Shown here: in pieces, positions 9,917-18,196 of the stretch
How the letters are laid out: every line of letters starts with the position of its first letter
How positions within the stretch are numbered: the stretch's first letter is position 1
DNA from: Lachnospiraceae bacterium
Lineage (GTDB): Bacteria > Bacillota_A > Clostridia > Lachnospirales > Lachnospiraceae
DNA: 64,000 bases
NCBI GenBank assembly: GCA_024690425.1
Contig: JAILCT010000258.1
Location: forward strand, 1-64,000
Direction of reading: 5' to 3'
Program-made: the position numbers and the translations under genes
The notes under the pieces: generated by a model
Database searches by the model: none
Told to the model about the DNA's origin: nothing
What the model saw: the letters and a program-made list of their open reading frames with translations, nothing else

Positions 9917-11575
9917 TTACGATGACAACTGCGCCAGCCTTGTTTCAAAATCCTCCACGGGGAGAGGCTTGTCAAAATAGTAGCCCTGAACAAAATAACA
10001 CCCGTGCTCTTTCAACAGAATGACCTGGTCGATTGTCTCGACACCTTCAGCAATACTCTTAAGACCCAGGGAATTAACCATCTCTATGATAGAACGAAGC
10101 ATTACCTTCTTCTTCTCGTCCTCGGCGCTTCCGTCACCAACGGGAATAAAACTCCTGTCTATCTTGATAACATTCCAGGGAATCTCATGCAGGAGGCTCA
10201 TGGAGGAGAAGCCGACTCCAAAATCATCCACAGAAGTCGAAAAATCCAGCTCCCGCAGTCCGGTAACAAGTGTTTTTAATTCCTTGAAGCCCACCTCCGT
10301 AGTTGTTTCGGTAAGCTCTATCTCGATAAGGGAATGGGGAACCTCATAACGATCTATGATCTCGGTAATGTGGATAAGCAGATCCGGATCCCCAAGATGG
10401 CATCTTGACAGATTGACTGACACCGGCACAACCTTACGTCCCTCATCTATCCACCTTCTCAGGTCACGGCATACATGCTCTATCATATAGAAGTCCAGCC
10501 TTACAATATCGCCGTTATTCTCAAGCACCGGGATAAAACGGTAGGGAAGCACCATCTTACCTTCATGGAACCAGCGGCACAGGGCTTCCGCTCCGTTAAG
10601 GCGGTATTTTTTTAGTTCGGCCTTGGGCTGGTAGTATACCGTGAACTCTTCATTCTCCAATGCGTCCTGAAATATTCCGGCAATATATTTCTCATCCTTA
10701 TCCGCCTGTTGCAGCTTCTCATCATATATAATGAAGGGCTGGGTGGGATTCTTAAGGGCGCTGTGCATTGCCGATGCAATGGTCTCATTCAGCTCCTCAG
10801 CCGAACCACAGCTCTCCGAGATGGGGTAGAATCCGACACAGGCGCTCATTACCCTTCCCTCAGTGTCCTCTCCCAGGGTAACGATCTTGCCCGATAAATA
10901 AACCGCGATCTCATCAAACCTTTCCTTTTTAAAGATCACGCTGAAATTAATACCTCCGGTCCTTGCCACCAGGCCGTCATCACCAAGAAACTCCTGCAGG
11001 CTCTTCACATAGACCGCCATCAGCTTATTACCCTTGTCATTACCGACCTGACGGTTCAGTTCCGCCATGCCCCGCAGGCTGAAGCCACAGGCCGCATAAC
11101 CGGAGATCGTCCCTTCCTTATACAGACCGTCTACATACTCTGTAAACATTGTCTTCGTTGAGACACCCGTAATGAAATCAGTTTTACTCCTTGCCTCCTC
11201 CCTGCGCCTCTTAAGCTCGCGGACGGTCAGCATCTTTAAGATCTCGTATACTGTATTAAGTCCTGCGGACAGCTCCGCCGGATAGTCCCTGTTGGCAATT
11301 CTTGTATGTAACAGGCAGCTGATCTTCTCGCCGTCATGGGAAAAGTCATACTCTGCCAGGCCTTCCCCATCCTTCTTCTCGTCGTAGAGACTTATAACCT
11401 CCGGTTCATTCCCTGCAGAACCTTCGATCTTTATCTCCACACCGGTAATGCCCAGCACCCTGCCAAGCCGTTCCAAAACACTCAGAAAATCCTCATCCAG
11501 AAGCCATACCTGCTCCGTGATCCTGAGCATGGATTCAAGAGTCTGCATATACTCAAGCACGTCAAAAGATGCCAT
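9917..11575 (-). CDS. Cytoplasmic degenerate-GGDEF/EAL phosphodiesterase
   Basis: This 552-residue protein has no membrane segment. The first 130 residues are an unrecognised, possibly GAF-like domain. Next comes a GGDEF domain with a lost active site (RTGGINF), then an EAL domain with YYQPK...GAEAL, SVNLSR, IEIELTE, VDDFGVGFSS, KIDRSFI and EGVETID. The EAL domain therefore looks catalytically intact and should hydrolyse c-di-GMP. It starts 4 nt after the stop of the PocR-domain gene and is probably co-transcribed with it, so the PocR protein is the likely signal input. Confidence 0.87.
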   Translation of the reverse strand: MASFDVLEYMQTLESMLRITEQVWLLDEDFLSVLERLGRVLGITGVEIKIEGSAGNEPEVISLYDEKKDGEGLAEYDFSHDGEKISCLLHTRIANRDYPAELSAGLNTVYEILKMLTVRELKRRREEARSKTDFITGVSTKTMFTEYVDGLYKEGTISGYAACGFSLRGMAELNRQVGNDKGNKLMAVYVKSLQEFLGDDGLVARTGGINFSVIFKKERFDEIAVYLSGKIVTLGEDTEGRVMSACVGFYPISESCGSAEELNETIASAMHSALKNPTQPFIIYDEKLQQADKDEKYIAGIFQDALENEEFTVYYQPKAELKKYRLNGAEALCRWFHEGKMVLPYRFIPVLENNGDIVRLDFYMIEHVCRDLRRWIDEGRKVVPVSVNLSRCHLGDPDLLIHITEIIDRYEVPHSLIEIELTETTTEVGFKELKTLVTGLRELDFSTSVDDFGVGFSSMSLLHEIPWNVIKIDRSFIPVGDGSAEDEKKKVMLRSIIEMVNSLGLKSIAEGVETIDQVILLKEHGCYFVQGYYFDKPLPVEDFETRLAQLSS

Positions 11576-11579
11576 CTGA

Positions 11580-12842
11580 TCACCCCCCTGCTACCATAAG
11601 CTGCGGGATCGATATGATAAATTCGGTTCCCTTGCCAAGCTCACTGATGATCTTCAATTTTCCGGACATAGCATTTATATGGTATCCCACAAGAGAAAAT
11701 CCTGTCTTGTCGAATTCCTCGTCCCTTACATCCGACAGACCCCTGCTGGATAAGTAACTTTGCATGAATTCAACCTTCTCCTTCTCAATGCCGCCACCTC
11801 CGTCGGCTACCCTTATGACAAGGTCCGTGGAGTAGGATTTCTTCAGAGCCTTCACATCTACGCTGATCCATGCTTCCTTATTATACATGTTGCTGCTTTC
11901 TATAAGCTTCCCGATCATGCTTCCGATCCTCGCAGGATCCCCCACCATTTTCTCGGGTACATCATCATCTATCGAATAACTGATCCGTTCTTGACTTATC
12001 TCACCCTGATCAGTGAACTCCTTGATCTTCATCTCAACAACGGCATGAATGTTATAGATTGTCTCACTGAGCCTATAATCGCCGTTTTTGATATCTATAT
12101 AGTCAAGCTTGTCCTCAACTATGGAACCAAGTTCGATCGTACGTGCCATCAGGCCGTAGACCCTCTTCTGGATCCTCTCATCAAGCTCATCCTTACTCTT
12201 CCCCACCGAAAAGAAAGAGTACATCTCACTCACGCTCTGTTTAAGCTCCTTGGAAAACTGCATCATAAAATCGGACTGATTCTTCGCATCCTCCTTCATC
12301 GCGTGGTTCTGTAAAAGAGCCTGGTATGATTGAAATGCCACCCTTGAAAGAACTCCGGCAAGACGTTGCAAAAAATAAGCAGCCTTGTCGATCTCCTCAC
12401 GGCGGATTTCATTGGTGGATTTCGCTTCCTTCACATACTCGTCGGGATCAAGACCATATTCTGCTGCCTTCTTACGAATGCTGTCCTCATCCACAGGTTC
12501 TGTTCTTACCTGCCCTCCGATGAAGCTTCCGATAAATCCACCGTTTAAAAGTATTGGTGCCGCATAATCGGTAAGTCCCGCATGGCATGTATAAACAGCC
12601 GGCTTGCCACTCTGCATTGTCATGAATGCTCCCTGCCTGTCACAGGCTTCACACTTCTTCCGGCCTTCTCCTGACTTCCGGGTCATCTCCATACAAAACC
12701 TGGTAAAGCCGCTTCCCTTTGTAATTGGTACTCCCTTTGCATCGGTAATGAGCGCAGCCATTCCCGTAAAATCCGAGAAGGCATCCTGAACCTCCTGCAG
12801 GATTTCGGTCGGTATCATATCGGTCAAAAGAATATTACTCAA
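11580..12842 (-). CDS. PocR-domain sensor with degenerate histidine-kinase module
   Basis: Residues 1-160 resemble the PocR ligand-sensing domain: ALITDAKGVPITKGSGF, CEACD, YTCHAGL, APIL and GSFIGGQV, with several conserved cysteines. The rest is a HisKA-HATPase-like module, but the phosphoacceptor position reads SKELKQS instead of SHEIRTP. The N-box Asn of the ATPase is replaced by Ser (LIESSNMY), so it is probably a pseudokinase. A TTG start at 12842 is preferred because AAGGAGGG lies 6 nt upstream; ATG 12848 touches that site and GTG 12869 has a poor one. It lies directly upstream of the EAL gene. Confidence 0.75.
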   Translation of the reverse strand: MSNILLTDMIPTEILQEVQDAFSDFTGMAALITDAKGVPITKGSGFTRFCMEMTRKSGEGRKKCEACDRQGAFMTMQSGKPAVYTCHAGLTDYAAPILLNGGFIGSFIGGQVRTEPVDEDSIRKKAAEYGLDPDEYVKEAKSTNEIRREEIDKAAYFLQRLAGVLSRVAFQSYQALLQNHAMKEDAKNQSDFMMQFSKELKQSVSEMYSFFSVGKSKDELDERIQKRVYGLMARTIELGSIVEDKLDYIDIKNGDYRLSETIYNIHAVVEMKIKEFTDQGEISQERISYSIDDDVPEKMVGDPARIGSMIGKLIESSNMYNKEAWISVDVKALKKSYSTDLVIRVADGGGGIEKEKVEFMQSYLSSRGLSDVRDEEFDKTGFSLVGYHINAMSGKLKIISELGKGTEFIISIPQLMVAGG

Positions 12843-12926
12843 TACCATCCCTCCTTGCGATAAAATCACCTACTCCAAAGTACTCTTATGCTTTAGTATT
12901 ATAATCTAAGGTCTCCTTTTTTTCAA

Positions 12927-12973
12927 TGAAGAAATAGGGGACGGTTTCACCAAGGAACCGTCCCCCTGTTTCA
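12927..12973. repeat. Degenerate member of the ACCGTCCCC hairpin repeat family
   Basis: GGGGACGGTT (12937-12946) pairs perfectly with AACCGTCCCC (12956-12965). Outer TGAA/TTCA sequences extend the stem imperfectly. It lies between the AhpD-like gene and the PocR gene, both on the minus strand. Confidence 0.7.
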
Positions 12974-12989
12974 CTAACTTCTGTTTTGT

Positions 12990-13544
12990 TTATTTAATAG
13001 CTTCTCTCCATGTTGCGGGCTTGAACTCATTTATAATGGGCAGCAGCCTTTGGTCAACATCTATCTTAAGCACTGAATTGAAGTTGTTGGTCGCAATCAT
13101 CTGACCTGCAAATCCTACGATGACTACTATCTCCTGATCGTTCCAGAACTTCTTAAGCTTATCGAAGAGCTCATCCGATACTGCCGTAGGATTCTTTACT
13201 ATCTGACGGCCAAGTTCCGTGAGTGCTTCCTCTTTCTCATCATACTGAAGATTGTGAGGGTCAAGGCCCAGCCCCTTGACATCACTTATAAAGAATAAAG
13301 AGCATAACTGGCATGAGTTGGTGGTTGATATCGCATGTGCGTACAGGATCGCATCCTTCTCACCTATAACCTCAACCAGTCTGTTCCATGAGGTATACCA
13401 TGCCATGTAGGCATCATATGTAGCCGCATCATTAAGAAGGCCTCTCTTCATGTTGGTCACTGCATTCCTTCCTGCCAGCTCCTCATACCTTTCCTTCTCT
13501 GCTCCGCTCGTTTCATTAAGTTCCAATAATTTTACTCTTGCCAT
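12990..13544 (-). CDS. AhpD-like / carboxymuconolactone decarboxylase family protein
   Basis: The 184-residue protein shows the AhpD-type redox motif in HAISTTNSCQLCSLF at about residues 70-84, a CxxC preceded by helix residues typical of the family. Such proteins are alkylhydroperoxidase-like or thiol-disulfide active all-helical proteins; the exact substrate is unknown. ATG at 13544 follows AGGAGAATGGAAAA. It carries its own copy of the LysR-type element upstream. This is the only one of the four such units that is not an obvious sulfur-assimilation enzyme, and it hints at a role in sulfide or thiol stress. Its predicted leader of about 140 nt contains two inverted repeats. Confidence 0.75.
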   Translation of the reverse strand: MARVKLLELNETSGAEKERYEELAGRNAVTNMKRGLLNDAATYDAYMAWYTSWNRLVEVIGEKDAILYAHAISTTNSCQLCSLFFISDVKGLGLDPHNLQYDEKEEALTELGRQIVKNPTAVSDELFDKLKKFWNDQEIVVIVGFAGQMIATNNFNSVLKIDVDQRLLPIINEFKPATWREAIK

Positions 13545-13568
13545 TTTTCCATTCTCCTCTTCTTATTT

Positions 13569-13610
13569 TGAAGACACGGGGACGACACGGGGACGGTTCT
13601 ACTGTCTTCA
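13569..13610. repeat. Hairpin repeat, inverted copy with internal duplication
   Basis: TGAAGACA (13569-13576) and TGTCTTCA (13603-13610) form the outer 8-bp stem. The interior holds CACGGGGACGA followed by CACGGGGACGG, a partial tandem duplication. It lies in inverted orientation to the copy at 13654-13688. Confidence 0.85.
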
Positions 13611-13653
13611 TCCGTTATGATTATGAATTATATTTAACCCTGTAATTTATTTC

Positions 13654-13688
13654 CATGAAGACAGTAGAACCGTCCCCATGTCTTCATG
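13654..13688. repeat. Hairpin repeat, forward copy
   Basis: Perfect 10-bp arms CATGAAGACA (13654-13663) and TGTCTTCATG (13679-13688) enclose the loop GTAGAACCGTCCCCA. Its reverse complement matches the neighbouring copy at 13584-13610 in 26 of 27 positions. Confidence 0.88.
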
Positions 13689-13691
13689 AAA

Positions 13692-13761
13692 ATTGTAATT
13701 CTTATATGTTGATCTGTCTAATTCCTAATAATTATATACGGTTATAGGTTTTGCCTATAAC
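13692..13761 (-). promoter_or_regulatory. Promoter of AhpD-like gene with LysR-type operator, copy 2
   Basis: Minus strand: GTTATAGG-N5-CCTATAAC (13741-13761), 18 nt, ATTAGACA with TAGACA at 13720-13715, a 17-nt spacer, and TACAAT at 13697-13692. Spacing is identical to the other three copies. Confidence 0.8.
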
Positions 13762-13770
13762 CTGGATCAG

Positions 13771-13797
13771 GTGAAACTGGGGGCGGTTCCCCGTTTT
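13771..13797. repeat. Short hairpin related to the ACCGTCCCC repeats
   Basis: GGGG (13779-13782) pairs with CCCC (13789-13792), flanked by AAAC and GTTT. The GGGGGCGGTTCCCC core resembles the repeat family. It lies just after the stop of the isc-linked cysteine synthase gene and may act as a weak terminator. Confidence 0.5.
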
Positions 13798-13798
13798 A

Positions 13799-14710
13799 TC
13801 AGTCGTAGAGTCCCTTGCTTATATAGCGGTCGCCCCGGTCAGGGAAAATGACCACTATATTGCCGTTTTCAATCTCGCCTGCAAGCTTAAGGGCCGCGGT
13901 AAGCGCTGCTCCGGATGAAGAGCCTGCAAATATACCTTCTCTCTTCGCAAGTTCCAGCACATTATCGAAGGCCTCTTTATCGGACACTTTTATAACCTTA
14001 TCTATCATGTTCACATCCATTGTCTCTGCGATAAAGTCATTCCCGATGCCTTCTATATCGTAATCCGCGTGCTCGCCGCCGCCGATTATGGAACCTATCG
14101 GGTCAGCCAGCACACCCTGAATATTCTTATTCTGTTCCTTAAGATACTTAACCGACCCCGAAAAGGTACCACCGCTTCCGGCTCCCGCAACAAGATAATC
14201 TATCTTACCGTCAAGCTGCTTATAGATCTCCGGTCCCGTTGTCTCGTAATGGGCTTTCGGATTGGCCGGATTGTTAAACTGCTTAAGGGATATGGCTCCG
14301 GGGATTTTTGCAACGATCTCATCAGCCTTGCGGTCGGCTCCCAGCATCCCGTCTTCCCTTGGTGTATTCACTATCTCGGCGCCCAAAGCCTTCATGAGCT
14401 TTTGCTTTTCCATAGAGAACTTAAGCGGAACTGTAAATATGATCCTGTAGCCCTTATTAAGGGCGGCAAGTGCTATGCCTATGCCGGTATTTCCGGCAGT
14501 GGCATCCACTATGGTCCCACCGGGCTTAAGTATTCCTCTTTCTTCAGCATCCCTTATCATATATTCACCTACACGGTCCTTCACCGACCCTGCCGGGTTA
14601 TAGAGTTCAAGCTTGGCGTACAGGTTAACCCCCTGCTTTACCCCCATATGTGTAAGCTTAAGGATGGGAGTGTTTCCTATCATTTCATGGATATCTGTAT
14701 ATACGTTCAT
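13799..14710 (-). CDS. Cysteine synthase-fold enzyme of the isc operon (possibly MccA-like)
   Basis: The 303-residue PLP enzyme has [19 protein letters not shown] (PLP Lys44), ATAGNTGIG and GAGSGGTFSG. The substrate loop reads TAGNTG instead of TSGNTG, and DPIGS replaces the EPxxS segment of classical CysK. Both features recall the MccA/YrhA type, which in Bacillus uses O-acetylserine and homocysteine to form cystathionine. It is the last gene of iscS-iscU-cysK-like, with 30 nt after iscU, so it may supply cysteine to the desulfurase. Whether it makes cysteine or cystathionine cannot be decided by eye. Confidence 0.8.
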   Translation of the reverse strand: MNVYTDIHEMIGNTPILKLTHMGVKQGVNLYAKLELYNPAGSVKDRVGEYMIRDAEERGILKPGGTIVDATAGNTGIGIALAALNKGYRIIFTVPLKFSMEKQKLMKALGAEIVNTPREDGMLGADRKADEIVAKIPGAISLKQFNNPANPKAHYETTGPEIYKQLDGKIDYLVAGAGSGGTFSGSVKYLKEQNKNIQGVLADPIGSIIGGGEHADYDIEGIGNDFIAETMDVNMIDKVIKVSDKEAFDNVLELAKREGIFAGSSSGAALTAALKLAGEIENGNIVVIFPDRGDRYISKGLYD

Positions 14711-14740
14711 GGTCTTTCTCCTGTTATTTATAAGTATGGC

Positions 14741-15115
14741 TTACTGTTTCCTTGATTCGTAGTCATCCAGTGCTGACTTTATGGCTTCCTCTGCAAGGAC
14801 CGAACAGTGCATTTTGTAATCGGGAAGACCGTCTAGTGCTTCTGCCACTGCTTTATTGGTAAGCTTCATTGCATCCGCAACGGGCTTGCCCTTGATAAGC
14901 TCGGTCGCCATTGAGCTTGATGCAATGGCACTTCCGCACCCGAATGTCTCAAACTTCACATCCTGTATAACATCATCTTCTATCTTCATATACATCTTCA
15001 TTATGTCTCCGCACTTGGCGTTTCCCACTTCGCCGATCGCATTGGCATCCTCTATAACTCCCACATTTCTGGGATTTCTGAAATGATCCATTACCTTTTC
15101 ACTGTATAATGCCAT
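14741..15115 (-). CDS. iscU: IscU/NifU-type Fe-S cluster scaffold
   Basis: The 124-residue scaffold protein has the three cysteine sites of the family: NAKCGD, FGCGSAIASSS and HCSVLAEE. It accepts sulfur from the cysteine desulfurase encoded just upstream. The length matches NifU-like clostridial scaffolds without the extra ferredoxin or Nfu domains. ATG at 15115 has AAGGAGG 5 nt upstream and lies 10 nt after the iscS stop. Confidence 0.92.
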   Translation of the reverse strand: MALYSEKVMDHFRNPRNVGVIEDANAIGEVGNAKCGDIMKMYMKIEDDVIQDVKFETFGCGSAIASSSMATELIKGKPVADAMKLTNKAVAEALDGLPDYKMHCSVLAEEAIKSALDDYESRKQ

Positions 15116-15125
15116 GACTTCCTCC

Positions 15126-16310
15126 TTATAAAATGAATTTACTCTTTCCTGCCACAAGGTCTCTCCACACCGGCGAAAAACCGCGCAGGTACTCAACAAC
15201 TTCCTTAACTGACTTAATGATATAGTCAACATCCCGATCGGTGATGTCCGCATCGATACTCAAACGAAGTGATCCGTGGGCCACATCATGAACCCTTCCT
15301 ATGGCAAGAAGAACATGGGATGGGTCGAGCGACCCGGATGTACAGGCCGATCCGGACGAAGCCTGAATTCCCTTGTCATCAAGGAGGAGCAGGAGTGATT
15401 CTCCCTCGATCCCCTCGAAACAGAAGTTGACGTTGCCCGGAAGCCTCTTTACGGCATCACCGTTAAGGGCCGAGTGCTCGATAGATCCAAGACCTTCAAT
15501 GAGCTTATCCCGCTCTTTGATAAGATGGGCCGAAGCTGCTTCCATTCCGGATACCGCTTCCTTAAGGGCACAGGCCATGGCTGCGATGCCGGGAACATTC
15601 TCGGTTCCCGCACGCCTTCCCTTCTCCTGTGCACCGCCTTCAATAAGGTTTACCGGCTTGATCCCCTTCCTTACGTACAGGAAGCCTACTCCTTTGGGGC
15701 CGTGGAACTTGTGAGCAGATGCCGACAGCATATCTATGTTGTCATCGTTCACATTTACCGGAATATGTCCTATAACCTGGACAGCATCAGTGTGGAAGAT
15801 AACTCCCTTTTTTCTGCATATAGCTCCTATTTCACGGATGGGCTGGATCGTACCTATCTCATTGTTGGCATACATGATGGTAACAAGTGAAGTGTCTTCT
15901 CTTATAGCCGCTTCCACTTCTTCCGGTCTTATAAGACCGTTCTCATGCACATCAAGCAGGGTTATCTCATATCCTTCCCTCTTGAGCTTATCAAGTGTAT
16001 GCAGCACTGCATGATGTTCGAAGGCAGATGATATGATGTGCATCTTCCCCTTCTGCTTTCCAAGGGCTGCAGCCGATAAGATAGCCTGATTGTCGGCTTC
16101 GCTTCCTCCCGATGTAAATATGATCTCACGAGGCTCGGCTCCCAATACATTTGCAACATCTTCCCTTGCGCCTTCCAGTATTTCCTTGGCCTTCTGTCCG
16201 AAGCTGTATAAGCTGGACGGATTCCCGTAATTGTCATTCATGACCGAGACCATTGTATCTATCGCCGCCTTGCTCATCTTTGTGGTTGCGGCATTATCTG
16301 CATATATCAA
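15126..16310 (-). CDS. iscS: Cysteine desulfurase IscS/NifS
   Basis: The 394-residue class V aminotransferase-fold enzyme converts cysteine to alanine and enzyme-bound persulfide. SAHKFHGPKG carries the PLP lysine (about residue 201) and SGSACTSGS the catalytic cysteine (about 323). The start is a TTG at 16310 (LIYADNAATT), with AGGAG 8 nt ahead. The longer frame from ATG 16379 would begin at the predicted transcription start itself and lacks a ribosome site. It heads an operon with iscU and a cysteine-synthase-like gene. Confidence 0.93.
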   Translation of the reverse strand: MIYADNAATTKMSKAAIDTMVSVMNDNYGNPSSLYSFGQKAKEILEGAREDVANVLGAEPREIIFTSGGSEADNQAILSAAALGKQKGKMHIISSAFEHHAVLHTLDKLKREGYEITLLDVHENGLIRPEEVEAAIREDTSLVTIMYANNEIGTIQPIREIGAICRKKGVIFHTDAVQVIGHIPVNVNDDNIDMLSASAHKFHGPKGVGFLYVRKGIKPVNLIEGGAQEKGRRAGTENVPGIAAMACALKEAVSGMEAASAHLIKERDKLIEGLGSIEHSALNGDAVKRLPGNVNFCFEGIEGESLLLLLDDKGIQASSGSACTSGSLDPSHVLLAIGRVHDVAHGSLRLSIDADITDRDVDYIIKSVKEVVEYLRGFSPVWRDLVAGKSKFIL

Positions 16311-16381
16311 AGTAGTTTCTCCTTTCTTACTTTTCTTATGACTTGTCCCTGGCTTTATCGGGGATTTACAGTATGCCATGG

Positions 16382-16417
16382 ATTTTAAACCTATTTACCT
16401 ACCATGTCAATAGGTTT
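16382..16417 (-). promoter_or_regulatory. isc operon promoter overlapped by Rrf2 operator
   Basis: Minus-strand TTGACA (16410-16405), a 17-nt spacer and TAAAAT (16387-16382) form a near-consensus promoter. A perfect inverted repeat, AAACCTATT (16387-16395) and AATAGGTTT (16409-16417), covers it. Binding there would block RNA polymerase. Confidence 0.78.
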
Positions 16418-16421
16418 TATC

Positions 16422-16457
16422 TTGATTTTCAATTTACCTTGTAATATACTAGGTAAA
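16422..16457 (+). promoter_or_regulatory. rrf2 promoter overlapped by a second operator
   Basis: TTGATT (16422-16427), 17 nt and TATACT (16445-16450) form the promoter. TTTACCT (16433-16439) and AGGTAAA (16451-16457) are a perfect inverted repeat over the -10 region. The ACCTA/TAGGT core is shared with the isc-side repeat, which suggests one regulator controls both. Confidence 0.75.
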
Positions 16458-16499
16458 ACAAGTTTAAAAATCACCGTTCTTATAAGGGAGGACCGGATA

Positions 16500-16898
16500 A
16501 TGATCTCAACAAAAGGAAGATATGCCCTCAGGGTTTTGATAGATCTTGCAAGGAATGATAACGGCCGCTATATTCCACTCAAGGATGTGGCTGAAAGACA
16601 GGAGATAAGCAAGAAATATCTCGAGATAATAGTAAAGGACATGGTGTCCGGCGGTATCCTTACAGGAGCAAGCGGTAAGGGAGGGGGCTATAAGCTGTGC
16701 CGTAAGCCTGAAGAATATTCCGTGGGAGAAATACTCGAGCTTATGGAAGGCCCTCTGTCATCCGTTGTATGCCTTGCCGACAAGGGTTATGAATGTCCCA
16801 AGAAAACAAAGTGCCCAACCCTTCCCATGTGGGAGGAGTTCGACACCATGGTACATGACTTTTTCTATAGTAAAAAGCTGAGCGATCTGATCCGGTGA
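16500..16898 (+). CDS. Rrf2/IscR-type Fe-S-linked repressor
   Basis: The 132-residue protein has the Rrf2 winged helix (STKGRYALRVLIDLA, GGYKLCR) and three cysteines in VVCLADKGYECPKKTKCP. The C-x7-C-x5-C spacing is close to the IscR Fe-S ligand motif. It probably senses Fe-S or cysteine status and represses itself and the divergent isc operon through the two intergenic inverted repeats. ATG at 16500 has GGGAGG 8 nt upstream. Its TGA stop is the first TGA of a hairpin repeat at 16894-16928. Confidence 0.88.
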   Translation: MISTKGRYALRVLIDLARNDNGRYIPLKDVAERQEISKKYLEIIVKDMVSGGILTGASGKGGGYKLCRKPEEYSVGEILELMEGPLSSVVCLADKGYECPKKTKCPTLPMWEEFDTMVHDFFYSKKLSDLIR

Positions 16899-16928
16899 AG
16901 ACAGAAGAACCGTCCCCGTGTCCTCACC
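16894..16928. repeat. Hairpin repeat between convergent genes, containing a stop codon
   Basis: GGTGAAGACA (16894-16903) pairs with TGTCCTCACC (16919-16928) with one mismatch. The loop is GAAGAACCGTCCCCG. The rrf2 stop (16896-16898) is inside the left arm. It may act as a bidirectional terminator with the convergent phosphoesterase gene. Confidence 0.82.
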
Positions 16929-16935
16929 TGTGTGC

Positions 16936-18048
16936 TCATCGTCGTTCCTGGATAACGTCGATGATAACATATTCCGCTTTTGAGGCCGTTTTAAACAGGA
17001 TTTCCCAGTCTGATATTCCCGAAGTTACGATAAAGTCAGTATTGGCCCGTCTCTCATATCCGTAAGTTCTGTCATTTATATCAAACCATTCACCGACATA
17101 CGTTACCGGAAATACCTGTCCGCCATGAGTGTGTCCGGACAGCACAAGGTCAGCACCGACTGCGGCTTCATTATCGTAATCCGTAGGCTGGTGATCAAGG
17201 ACTATCGTGTATTTATCCGGGTCAAGACCGCTTACAAGGTCTCCTATTTCCATACGTTCCGGCCTGCCGGCATCTTCCCTGCCCACAAGATAAAACCTTC
17301 CATCTATCAGTTCGGCCTCATCCACCAGTACATGTACGTGATTCTTCTCAAGCTCGTCTATAAGATCACTTTCGTCAAAATCATCCTCTTCACCCCTGTA
17401 ATAACCCCTGTCATGGTTACCAAAAACATACCATACACCGTATTTGGGCTCAAGCCTTCCCAGTGCCTCGCAGGCCATGATCATATCGGCCTTCTTCGTG
17501 CTGTCATCAACGAAATCGCCCACGATAAGAATGATATCCGGTGAGTGCTTCATCATATCATCCATAAGGGAAGAAAATCCGGTCGCATCAAAGGTGGTTC
17601 CCATATGGGAATCGGCAAACATGGCGATCCTTAGCTTTCCGATCTCCTTATCCGTACCAAGATCATATTCGGTAGCAACGACATGATGGCATATGATATA
17701 CCCCGCTGTAAGATATACCGCGCAGGCAAGCAGTGACAGACAGCCCTGCCAGTATGTCTTATAAGGCTCCTTGTGAAAGAGCCTGATGATCCGTCCCAGC
17801 AGCCCGAATGTAAGCCTGAACCCGATTGCAAACAGCAGCACCACTATCGCATTGGTCATCGACATTGTCATCATGATAATACAGAATACAAGCGCGATAA
17901 GTACAAATGAAATAAGGGAAGATATCTTCTTATTTCCACCGGCAAGCTTATCTATTAACGGAAACTGCCTTACAGCCCAGACCATATACACAAGCCCTGC
18001 AAGAGAGGCAGCTATCGTGATCACAAATATGATTATCCAGATGTTCAT
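16936..18048 (-). CDS. Membrane-anchored metallophosphoesterase
   Basis: The 370-residue protein has about four transmembrane helices in residues 1-120 followed by a calcineurin-like phosphoesterase domain. All metal motifs are present: ADSHMG, GDFVDD, GNHDRG, DHQP and SGHTHGGQ. This layout is shared with the YkuE/YaeI family, whose members are linked to lipid or cell-wall phosphoesters; the substrate is not known here. ATG at 18048 (MNIWIIIF) is preferred to a GTG at 18087 because the membrane helix follows directly and GGGAG lies 9 nt upstream. Confidence 0.82.
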   Translation of the reverse strand: MNIWIIIFVITIAASLAGLVYMVWAVRQFPLIDKLAGGNKKISSLISFVLIALVFCIIMMTMSMTNAIVVLLFAIGFRLTFGLLGRIIRLFHKEPYKTYWQGCLSLLACAVYLTAGYIICHHVVATEYDLGTDKEIGKLRIAMFADSHMGTTFDATGFSSLMDDMMKHSPDIILIVGDFVDDSTKKADMIMACEALGRLEPKYGVWYVFGNHDRGYYRGEEDDFDESDLIDELEKNHVHVLVDEAELIDGRFYLVGREDAGRPERMEIGDLVSGLDPDKYTIVLDHQPTDYDNEAAVGADLVLSGHTHGGQVFPVTYVGEWFDINDRTYGYERRANTDFIVTSGISDWEILFKTASKAEYVIIDVIQERR

Positions 18049-18131
18049 ACCATGTTTCTCCCATTCTTTATGCTCTGATTCTATCACAGGTCCGTAGAAA
18101 AATTAAGGAAAACGTGAGGTGCACGGACCCG

Positions 18132-18160
18132 TTGCCGCTTTTATAAATAAGTTGTATGAT
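18132..18160 (+). promoter_or_regulatory. Promoter of Fe-S aldo/keto reductase gene
   Basis: TTGCCG (18132-18137), a 17-nt spacer and TATGAT (18155-18160), about 37 nt ahead of the start codon. Confidence 0.55.
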
Positions 18161-18196
18161 TATTATGAATATTTCCATTGCAAAGGAGGATCCAGT

